DNA from: Agrostemma githago
Lineage: Eukaryota; Streptophyta; Magnoliopsida; Caryophyllales; Caryophyllaceae
Direction: 5' to 3'
NCBI GenBank assembly: GCA_958450325.1
Contig: OY288257.1
Location: 60,465,938 to 60,529,937, forward strand
Length of the DNA stretch: 64,000 nt
Shown: piece by piece, positions 54,643 to 64,000 of the stretch
Position numbering within the stretch: the stretch's first letter is position 1
Layout: every line of letters starts with the position of its first letter
The notes under the pieces: model-generated
What the model was told of the DNA's origin: nothing
The model's database searches: none
What the model saw: only the letters and a program-made list of their open reading frames with translations
Made by a program: the position numbers and the translations under genes

Positions 54643-57600
54643 ATGGACAAGTTATGTTGCTGCAATGCTTCTGAGGTAACTTCATCCAATTTCTTCACCG
54701 AATTTGTCATCCCCCTTTTCTCAATTTTGATTGTAATTTTGGGTGTTTGGAAATATGGGTTTCAAATGGTTGAAATTATCGTATAGGATTGTTTTTTGGT
54801 GCATTTATTTAGGATTTTGCTCTGGTTTACTGTAAAAGATTTGAACTTGGTAATTGGTAAATCAGTTATCAGCCACAAAACCCTGTTGCAGTTGGCAAAT
54901 TCTTGCACGAGACGGTCTTACATAATAGGGTTTACCCATAACAATAATAGCGCAGATATTAATTGATACGAGTAACTTTTTTTTTACTCTTTTCAAGTCG
55001 GGTTTGGGTTTACTCTCTTTTAAACCCGTCTAGTGATATAGGACGGTCCTATACGCCATTAGTCACTTTAGCAGGGTTACATGTACAGAGCATTATCTGA
55101 TCTAATCTAAAAGTAGTTTAAATCAGTGTTACTCAAACTCTTCTACGCGGTTGGAGTGTCAGACACTTTTGTGCAAAATTTTGAATTTTTTTTCTAAATT
55201 GAAGTATAGAAGTGTCATGTTGGTGTCTGATGTGCAACACGGCATGTTCTGAAGTTTCGGAGTGACATAGGTTTATATACCGAGCAAATTTTCTAAAAAT
55301 TAGGATACTTGTTTTGCAACTGATTCGGATTCGAAAGAGTTTATATGGGATCATTGGACTATGAAAATCTTAATATTTTAAGGTATTACAACTTCCCAAT
55401 TGCACATTGTTGAAGTTGCATGGTGCAAATTTTGATTTTTTTTTTTTGTCTGTATTCTAGATCTCCGGGGATCAGATATCATGCTCTTCTGGGAAAGGTA
55501 AAAGCCAACAAGGTCAAATGACGTATGGTTACAGTCTAGTGAAGGGTAAAGCTAATCATCCGATGGAAGATTATCATGTCGCTAAGTTTGAGCAGATGCA
55601 AGAACATGAGCTTGGACTGTTTGCTATATTTGATGGCCATATGGGGAATGGAGTGCCTTCCTATCTACAAACCAATCTGTTTTCTAATATTCTGACTGAG
55701 GTTTGAGTTATTCATATTTGTGTCTTATTTATTCTACTAAGTCCTACGTGAGACTGCCTCACATGTTAGATGATTTTGAATCCTTGTATATTTCTCGTCT
55801 AACTGTATGGTTTATGAGCTAGTGTCACTCGTCTTATAACCTATGTTACTATGACACTTCATTTTTGCACTTTGGCCGTACGTCTGAGACTTGAAGGGTT
55901 CGACACGATATGACAATTCAACCCTTCATTTCGGACCAAAAAGTTTTTGAAAAAATTGAGGAAAATAGCTGTATCCGACACTTGGACACCTTGGCGTGTG
56001 TCGAGTCGGGGCTACGTAGCATGTAAGTGTTAGCGTATTTCTCTTTGCTGTTCTTAAAATTGTGACCATAGTTCATCTCCTATTGGCTTTTTAGGAAGAG
56101 TTTTGGGTTGACCCTAGAAGAGCAATTTCAAATGCCTATGTGAAAACTGACAAAACGATATTGTCTATGAATTCGCAACTTTCAAGAGGTGGTTCAACTG
56201 CTGTTACTGCTATTATCTTCAATGGGAGGAAGTTATGGATTGCAAATGTAGGAGATTCCCGAGCTGTTCTCTCGAGAGGGGGCCGGGCCTTACAAATGAG
56301 TGTTGATCATGAACCCGGCTCAGAGAGAGGTTTCATTGAAGGCAAAGGAGGATTCGTTTCAAATATGCCAGGTTTACTACACATCCTCTCTTCCGATTCG
56401 CCTTTCCTATAGTCCTAGTTGTTATCTGTCTCACATCTCCTGAGTCTGTTAAAATCATTAGAAGCTACGAGAGTTGTTGAAATATTTTTGACAATGACTG
56501 TGCTGTGCTGTGCTGTGACCTATGCTAATCCCTAATCTGCCAGAACTTAGAAGTATCTTAGACAAGTGCATGTCCCAAGTATCGGACATGATTTTTTTTT
56601 AATCTTATCTTTTCTTATATTGGCCTAAGATAAAATGTTGAATTGTCATACCCATGACCCAGTGTTGAGTAACGTGCACGAGTAAATTGTTGTGGAATGT
56701 GGATCTCCGGCTAGAATATAAGCAGTGCTAAGTTTTCAACCATTGACCTCATGTGTAAATATATACTTATAACTCTGTTATTAAGCCCGTTGGCAAAAAA
56801 AAAAAAAAAAACTCTGTTATTAAGCCAACGTAATTTTATATGCTAAAATTGGAGGAACATTGGCGATTGTTGATACTTAGCAGGATCGTTTTTCCGTTTA
56901 ATGTGTAAGATTTTAATCTTTTCTACTTCCTCTCACTTTCTCAACCCGTGAGAGCAATTACTACAAATTTATCAATTTAATCATTCACGTTTCTCCTCAA
57001 ATGGTCCCCGTCAATCTTCTGTTTTGTTTCGCCAGTATGTCTTCTTTTTTGGATGTACAAAAATATGTCATTTTTTGAGTTGTAGTGACAGTGCGCTAAA
57101 TTCACATTCTAGATGGAATTGGGTTTTCTTTTCCTCGAGCTGGTCAGTTCAATCTTCCGCTTAATATCTTTCTCATATGCACGCCATACTTGGTCATGTT
57201 GACCAGATATGGGAGTTGTTTGGATTTTTGACTTTCATGTGCACCTTTACATGGCGTGCCTGTCTATTTGGACTTCTCAATTAGGTTAGCTGGTAGCCTG
57301 TGAAGGGCAAGCACCATTCATTCAAGAAGTTCCAGGTCCCACGTTCGTCATTGTTTTAATCAGCTTATATGTATAATGATGCACTTACCTGCAAAAATAA
57401 CTCGGGTGTTTTGTTATTATTATTAGGAGACGTACCTAGAGTGAATGGTCAGCTAGCAGTTTCACGTGCTTTTGGAGACAAGAGCCTTAAGACACATCTT
57501 CGTTCTGATCCTGATGTACGAGACGCCAATATTGATATCAATGCTGAAATCCTCATACTTGCAAGTGACGGTCTTTGGAAGGTATGGAGTAATACGTAAG

Positions 57601-57862
57601 GTTAATTGTATTTCCTTCATCCCATATATATTGTCCTGGACTCCTGGTTGCAAACGATTGTATATATCCTCACAATATTCAATAGGTTTCAAGAAAAGCA
57701 TTGTAATCCCAATGATTCATATAGGTGATGAACAATCAAGAGGCGGTCGACATGGCAATAAAGATAAAAGATCCACATAAGGCAGCGAAGCAATTAGCAG
57801 CTGAAGCGTTGAAAAGAGAAAGCAAAGATGATATCTCTATTATTGTCGTAAGATTCCGGTGA
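54643..57862 (+). CDS. Protein phosphatase 2C, clade F-like (PP2C 39/58 type)
   Basis: Five exons: 54643-54675, 55461-55700, 56095-56371, 57427-57581 and 57725-57862, all with GT-AG introns, giving 280 residues, the usual length of this plant group. The start MDKLCCCNASE follows the family's typical N-terminus. Metal-binding and catalytic motifs are MEDYHVAKF (near 47), FAIFDGHMGNG (near 69), GGSTAVTAII, VGDSRAVLSRGG, VNGQLAVSRAFGD, LASDGLWKV and the final DDISIIVVRF. It is a Mg/Mn-dependent Ser/Thr phosphatase, probably cytosolic or nuclear; relatives act in stress and defence signalling. The gene appears intact. The 1055-bp third intron is ordinary AT-rich sequence. It converges with the APR-like gene, 957 bases away. 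The Helitron's proposed 5' end lies about 660 bases upstream of the ATG, so its promoter borders the element. Confidence 0.93.
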
Positions 57863-58818
57863 CTGGTGATGGGACCTGTGAATCTGTGGTTCTGAGCGAG
57901 CTGATGCAAACTTACTAGTGTTTTTTTTTGGTGAACTTACATTTCTTCTATTAAAAAGAAAAGGTCAAGCTCCACAGATTTACCTATTCTCTATACAAAT
58001 GTTCTGAAGATTTTAATGTAAAGTTTATGATTGGGAGGAAATGGATGGTATTGGTAGGTGGTTTCTAGACAACTGTATACTTTTTGTTACAGTTTGTCCA
58101 GGGTGAATCTGATAGGAGTATTATTATCCCTTATTTTTTTTAAATTCTTGAAAATATTTCTATATATTAATATGAATTATTTAAATGTCTCTTCCCTTGG
58201 CCATTACATTATAATTTATATATGCGTCTGAAGATGAATCCAGTGGTGATTGCATCACAATCGAACTCTGACACGCATTCATTGCAACATTTCACCACAA
58301 GAAGTGTCGAGATCACAGTACAAGGCTTGGTCTTGCCTTGAACTGTACGAGTAGTTTTGTAACGAGCAAACTCGGCATTGGATGAGAAGTTCACATAAGA
58401 GGAGATTGAATGATTAGACAGACTTTAATTATATATGAAAGGCTCCTGGCCAAAGAGAAATGAAGCTTTCGGGGAAAAGCATGTCGAAAACATCACTGAA
58501 TTACATCAACAGTCATAATATACACAATTAAAGAGGAAGCTCTTACATCCCTCTACGGGGGTTTCATCGCAGGCGTTGCCCAATTCTCATAATATGGAAA
58601 AATTGGTAATACATCTGAAAAAAAAAAAAAATGTAAACAGACAGTTCTGTAATCTAACTATTCACAGAAAGACTCGATTTGCAGTCGAATAGCTCATAAT
58701 TTTACATGAATGAGGAATAAGACTCGTCACATTCGGTGATAACGCCTGGCTTATCAAAAGCCCGCTCATTCCCATGATAAGACGATGCAACCTGGGAATG
58801 AAGAGTTGGGCGAAGATC
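57863..58818. other. Intergenic region between convergent genes
   Basis: It holds the 3' UTRs of the PP2C gene (plus) and the APR-like gene (minus). No other gene or repeat recognised. Confidence 0.6.
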
Positions 58819-61800
58819 TCAGTGACTTGCACTTGCTGTAACAACTCTACTGGAAGTTGCATCATCTATAGAGACTGCAGAAGCCAATGACTTAGATGCC
58901 CATGCTCTGGCGTTTATAGCACCCTCCTGAAAGTTACTTGCCTTGCGAGGATCCCTAAAAGAGCTTAGAAATGTTTTGTTTTGTTTCAAGTATCGCAGAG
59001 GACGCTCCCACAAGTTGGTGACCCTCACAAGTTGCATGTTTCTTCTCCAAGTGCGAGCAGACTCGAGGAGACAAGGGAACACAAGGTACATGAACCTCAG
59101 AACCACAAAAGTGGTGGCTAAAGCCAGATATGTCTCTTGCCTGAGCATGTTTTCAGGAGATCTTGCCCATGAGAAAGGGCAATCTTCTGCCTCTTCCTTG
59201 TTATTTTCCTCATTTGATGCGCTTTCTATTTTGTCAAATGGCAACTGCTCCCTCGGATCTCCTTCTATTCCTACAATGCAGAAGTGATGCAAGCTAGTTT
59301 ATTTGTATTTGATTTGATAGACCTAACTTCCTCACAACCAAACAGATACAATGGTAGAAGTCAAAACGAGAGGTGACAACCACAAACATACGAGAGCGTT
59401 GTCACTTAACAAGTTGTAGATAGACAAGACCTTGCATTCATAACCCAACCAGAATTCACCTACCGAAATCGAAAAACAGCAGCCCGAAGTAGACTCAAAC
59501 TCAAATTGAAACAACCCTGAAATGACCCGTATACCCCTTTCTCAACTTGAAACTCAACATGAACTTGTAGCGAACCTGTATCCCTAGCGAAGTCTAGTTG
59601 CAGATATATCAGGAAAATTCTTTATCAGACTGTTCCTTAGCATTTGAATACACTATAAAATACTTAACTGATAAGACGTCTGCTTAAAGGACAGTCATTC
59701 CAAAGATTTTTAAGTGTGGTTGTTTGGATACAATCTCTCTTCAAAATCTTTCTTATGGAGGAAGGAATCTGATTAGGCTTAGGGAGGGAAAAATGGATCC
59801 CTCCAAATCCCTTCTCCTCCACCCTCATTTGCCAGCCAAATAAGGGATTTTAAATCCATTGCTTCCCCCTCCTATCCCTTTCCCTCCAAATCTTTCAATC
59901 CAAAGATACCCTTAGAGTTTCAAGCCAATTTAATACAAGTAATAAATATATAATAAAGTCGACTTGAAATGGAAAAAATAATTTACCAGTGACATCACTG
60001 TAGAAAGAAACAAGTGAACTCAGACTACGGGAACCACGATAACGAACACGCATCGTAGAGTTCAGAAGAAAAAGAGTCGGAAACCCATGAACTCCATACT
60101 TCGAAAGAATGCTGTAATAGAAAATCATAAATACACATGAGATATATATATTATATCTAAAAAAAGAAATATAAAAGTATCTTTATTAGTAAGGGAGATA
60201 GATGAGTTCAAACCTTGGTTTCACAACTGATTCTGCAATTGCAAAGTGTGGAATAGATGGATACAAAGTAGAAAGCATGGAAAAGCTTGGTCTGAAGTTC
60301 CTAGAAAATGGGCACCAATATGCATAAAAGAGTACAGCTACATAGTCCTGGTTAAGGCTATGCACCAAATGCAGTGCCTTCTGCAATGACCCTTCATCTC
60401 CCTTAAAAAACAAAAGAACTGCCATCAGCTAGAAATCTGATTGTCAATAAAAATTCAATAATAACCAAAGTACTATTTAGTTCATTACCACAAATTTTCA
60501 AGTGAAGGGTACACAATACAAAAACAGAAGAGAACAGGAAATGCCTAAATGTATCGAGAGTAAGGCAAAACTAGCCAAGTTTCAAATAATGAAACTTCTT
60601 TGCGCTCAAGAACAACGCTCACGGAGGCAAATACCTTAGGAGCCTTGCAGTGTTGCACGCACACTGCTTTTGTGTAAGGAGCGGCTGTTGAGGCACACTA
60701 GTACGCGATTTCCACAAAAGTTCTCCAAAAAAATATTCCTATTAATGTCATTTCATTTATTCTCTATACCCTACTTTTATTTCTTTACATGTTGCCTCCC
60801 TCCAAAATTCAAAAAGTGGCATCTCTAAGTCTCAATTTGGAATTAAATTTCATGATCGCCTGCCACCGTTTAATTTCGATCATTTTGCTAGAACTGTGGC
60901 CAATATTGGCTTCATATACAACCACAGTAAACTTCAGAATCTTATATAACTCATTCGTGTTTCGGTGTTCGCGGCAGATATTTACAACCTTGTGTGCAAG
61001 CCTTCACACGCACCTTAATAAAACTAAGAAAGGGAAATATGTGCAGAATGGTAGACATCAAAAGAATAATCCGTACAACGGGACCAGTTTTTGATTCTAA
61101 AAATACAAATTTGTTTTCAAAAACTGTTCATTTTGTCTCTATAAGGCGCACATTTTGTTGTGTGGGCCCTCCTTGCTTCTGTGCGCTCCACGTCTTTCAT
61201 AGCTAAGTCTAAATGGGAAGAGAAGTGATAAACATCTCAGATGTCAGTGATGAAACTGCATCATGTTGTAAGGGCGTGTTCTACTCTGATATACAGGGTC
61301 ACATGACAAGTACATTGGTTAAAAAAGAGTTCTCTCCCCAATTTTTAAGATAGCAAAGATCGTAAACCACATTACAACTCTACAAATTTAGGATACTATA
61401 ACCCGCTAAAGACGTTGACAAGCAAATCCTCACAGATGTAAATTGCAAATATACGAATAATTGTGTATATTTAGAAAAGCTTGTGCGGAGAAGGATGAAG
61501 TTGGGTTAATGGAGTTACTCAATCCACAGAAAATAGAGTCACTTCGTGCGTATTCTATATAGGTGCCTTCTTAAAATCGGTACAAAATATACCATAAGAG
61601 GATATCTCATATCAAACTTGACATATCGATAACCAATTAGGCAACCAAGGGATGGATTCCTAAGTAACTGCACATGCCGAAAATCTGAACCATGTTTGCC
61701 AATGTATTTCTTGACAAAAAGTTCTATTTGGCAGCTCCCTTGTTTAACCATCCAACGACCATATACAATCTATGGACCAGAAACAGATGGAGAAGGAATC

Positions 61801-62562
61801 ATATAATTCTCCACTAGCCGAAATTTTATAGGGTTATCCACACCACCTCATATTTTCCATGACATTGACGATTATTAAACGCCACTTTGTTCCACTTGCT
61901 CTTTACTAATCATCCGTTTAGGCCCTCTCCAATTAGCAACATCACATCCAATTTAGGTCATCTCTAATTATTTTATAACCTAACATAAAATGAACAACAA
62001 AAGTCTACAAATTCATCATGGTGGTAGTTGGTCCATGCTTCTTATAAAAAGGGGATATGAACGAGTTCATTCAACACTTGAACGACACCAAATCGAGACA
62101 GTTATCCTCCATTGCAAAGCATTAAACTTGAATGACACCAATTCCGCAACTGGCTCCTACTTACTAACATTATTTATCTACCTCAATAATAAATATGTGA
62201 GCTAATCTATTCATAACAAGAAATGCAAACAGTGGAGTTAACAATCTAGGAGAGTCATATTCCCAAATTCGTTTTAGCAAAAGATCATAAACGTAAGGAC
62301 AGTATAAAACAATCAATTTTCTGCAATCGAAATCTGAAATCTTTAGAAAAGGAAGCGGCGAATTTACCTCAATAACGGCAACGTCGTAAGAATGATGAAG
62401 ACGGCAAATCGAATCTGGTGTACCTAAGATCGCATCAGTGATGGAAATAGCAGGACAAGAACCCAACTCGGTAACCCTAGATGAGTCAACCCGTGCTAAC
62501 TCGGCAAACAATACTACTACTGCTAGAACTACAAAAACACCCCGGAGATTGGTCGACATCAC
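58819..62562 (-). CDS. 5'-adenylylsulfate reductase-like protein (APRL, thioredoxin-like)
   Basis: Four exons on the minus strand: 62562-62368, 60401-60214, 60111-59987 and 59270-58819, with GT-AG introns and matching phases; the product is 319 residues. Residues about 8-26 form a hydrophobic signal peptide (VFVVLAVVVLFAELA). A thioredoxin-like domain follows, with FYAYWCPFSRNFRP in the active-site position, so only the first Cys of CxxC remains, and GVHGFPTLFL with the cis-Pro. The C-terminal part has one membrane segment (YLALATTFVVLRFMYLVF, about 217-235). This is the plant APR-like group (APRL5/7 type), which lacks the reductase domain of true APR enzymes. It is probably in the ER or secretory pathway, and its substrate is unknown. 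The first intron is long (1966 bp). Confidence 0.88.
60402..62367 (-). other. Long first intron of the APR-like gene
   Basis: Nearly 2 kb, AT-rich, with no recognisable coding region or complete transposon. Short frames inside it show no motif. Confidence 0.6.
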
Positions 62563-63298
62563 AAATCAAATTCAGTCAGAACCCCCAAAACGCAGACTTT
62601 GAATAATCAGAACCCTAATCTGTCATTAATTATCCATATTATCGGAAATAGAGAACCACCCAGATGATAAAATGAGGAAATGAAGGTACCCAGATGAAGA
62701 ATTAATGAATTAATTTGTAGAAATAGACAAGTGCAATAGAGTATCGAATATGAAGGGATTGGTTTGGATGAAAGGGGAATTGGGTATCAAATCAAAGCAA
62801 TAAATTAGGGATTTGTGTCGTTTGTGGGGTTTGAGTGTTTGGTTGAGGATGAAGGTGCAATCATACTACTAATATCAAAGGAATATGAATATGAATATGA
62901 ATATGATAGAAGAAGAAGAAGTATCTCTCCTACACTATGAGTATTCCTCCTTTGCTAATCTTAATAAATTCCAATTTTATGAATACAAAAATATTTGTTC
63001 GCTGAATTGTATTTGGATTTGGATTGGATGGACGCTGCTCCACTGTGCGGTATTGTCTACCTACCTCGCTTTCCCCCACTCAATTAAATATTGTTACCAA
63101 TGGCATCGCCAATTTGCAATTACCATGTCCGACGCTCATATTCCTCACAAATTTGGAATGAATCGAGTAGAAGAGATAAAGGCAATACAATAGAAGGATT
63201 GAGGAATAGCGGATGAGTTGTCAAATTGTCATTACCCATCTGTGAAATATATTTGACCCGTCATAATCTCATAAGATCATGTTTACCATGCATCCAAT
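62563..63298. promoter_or_regulatory. Upstream region of the APR-like gene
   Basis: Probable promoter and 5' leader of the minus-strand gene. It includes four tandem GAATAT copies (62881-62904). No clear TATA box was identified, and no gene on the plus strand. Confidence 0.4.
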
Positions 63299-63300
63299 TA

Positions 63301-63476
63301 CTCCCTCAGTTCCAATGAATTGTTTGCCTTTACTTTTGGCACCAAGGGGAAGAGATGCAATTAGGAGGTGACATGTGGAGCCAAGGGTCAATTACATATA
63401 AAAAGTATTCCTAAAATAGAAAGGGCAAACAATTCACTGAGACGCCCCAATATGAAATTCATTGGAACGGAGGGAG
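63301..63476. mobile_element. Stowaway MITE
   Basis: 176 bp between TA dinucleotides (63299-63300, 63477-63478). The ends CTCCCTCAGTTCCAATGAAT and CTCCCTCCGTTCCAATGAAT (complement of the right end) match closely, and an inner pair TTGTTTGCC / GGCAAACAA is inverted as well. Confidence 0.88.
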
Positions 63477-63610
63477 TACTTTTCGGGATTTCACTTCTTC
63501 TTCCTTACTTACCCTTCCCACTTTCTCTATCCTGCTGAAATACATGAAAATCGAACCATTTTGAAAACTAATCTTTAGGTAACAAACTTGTTACCAAAGT
63601 CTGAGACAAA

Positions 63611-63850
63611 GGGCAATAACAATGGTTGGTTGTAGTTCTATGTAACATAATTTCATTGTCACTAAATAACATCTAATCATATTTGGAACTTTCTATTTCT
63701 CCTCAATTATAAAAGTTTCATACATTTATATTGTGGATCCACTTATTTTTCTATTTTACATTATGAAACTGGTTCCTTACTTTGGAAATCGATTTCACGT
63801 AAGAAGTTCCTTATTTTCTTGCTCAATAGTTAAGGAGATACATTGCATTT
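63611..63850. mobile_element. Relative of the Tourist-like MITE at 23108
   Basis: It begins GGGCAATAACAATGG, as the complement of the right end at 24427 does. Its interior (63690-63830) matches, in inverted orientation, blocks of the 23.1-23.3 kb arm (TGAAATCGGTTTC, AAATAAGGAAC). The right end is not recognisable. The remaining 150 bases of the window show nothing further. Confidence 0.45.
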
Positions 63851-64000
63851 TATGAAACTCCTTGTATTTATCACTAGTATACAACCCGTGATAAATCACG
63901 GGATTGCTAAATAACCCCTTGTAATTTACGTAGTATTTACAAATCGTTTGAATATTAATTGTAAGGACTGATACATAGAGTATGTTTTGACATCGTAGAT

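Noticed and set aside
62885..63193. 102-codon plus-strand frame starting MNMNMN
   Set aside because: It starts in a GAATAT repeat, lies in the promoter region of the APR-like gene and has no domain.

Overview
This is a nuclear genomic window from a eudicot plant. It carries intron-containing plant genes (a CFL1-like WW-domain gene, a clade-F-like PP2C, an APR-like thioredoxin gene) in a very AT-rich, transposon-dense background. A lineage in or near Caryophyllales/Amaranthaceae is my guess only; it rests on the general look of the repeats (for example the dispersed octamer-like word TACTCCGTA and Stowaway ends).

Layout. 1-1012: edge of a broken GRF zinc-finger gene (minus strand) and two kinds of non-coding repeat. 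1013-15784: a complete, very young Ty3/gypsy element of the Tat lineage (LTRs 2294 and 2296 bp, TSD CCCAT). It has gag-protease, a pol ORF with two RNase H domains, and in its 3' part an antisense, intron-containing gene for a plant-mobile-domain (PMD) protein with its own TATA box. 16.1-19.6 kb: a Mutator-like element with a 9-bp TSD, small MITEs and the CFL1-like promoter. 19.8-20.7 kb: the CFL1-like gene. 20.7-32 kb: gene-free repeat ground with a Tourist-like MITE split by a Mutator-like element, a solo LTR (TSD GAGTT), several Stowaway MITEs, a small 9-bp-TSD MITE and GC-rich repeats.

32.0-54.0 kb is Helitron territory. A decayed plus-strand Helitron (about 32.0-37.2 kb) keeps an RPA-like gene with a nonsense codon and only the last part of the helicase. 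A minus-strand Helitron (about 54.0 down to 38.67 kb) appears nearly intact. It has an RPA-like gene, then a Rep/helicase gene whose five core exons splice cleanly at GT-AG sites into about 1423 codons, and a 3' hairpin plus CTAG end. A hAT-like element (TSD GTATACAT) sits in its first recognised intron. Between its helicase and its 3' end, on the opposite strand, lie two related ORFs that look like XS domains (the RNA-binding fold of SGS3 and the FDM/IDN2 RNA-directed DNA methylation proteins). Each carries one lesion. A silencing-related gene family carried in an autonomous Helitron is the most unusual item here, along with the antisense PMD gene.

54.0-64 kb is ordinary host sequence: a five-exon PP2C gene (plus) and a four-exon APR-like gene (minus), tail to tail, then a promoter region and a perfect-TSD Stowaway MITE.

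How parts work together: the RPA and Rep/helicase proteins would act together in Helitron rolling-circle transposition; gag-pro and pol serve the retrotransposon. PMD and XS proteins both belong to families linked in plants to transposon silencing, so two unrelated elements in one window carry relatives of host silencing factors. That link is inference. Exon boundaries were derived by eye from reading frame and GT-AG sites; domain names come from motif recognition, not from a search.
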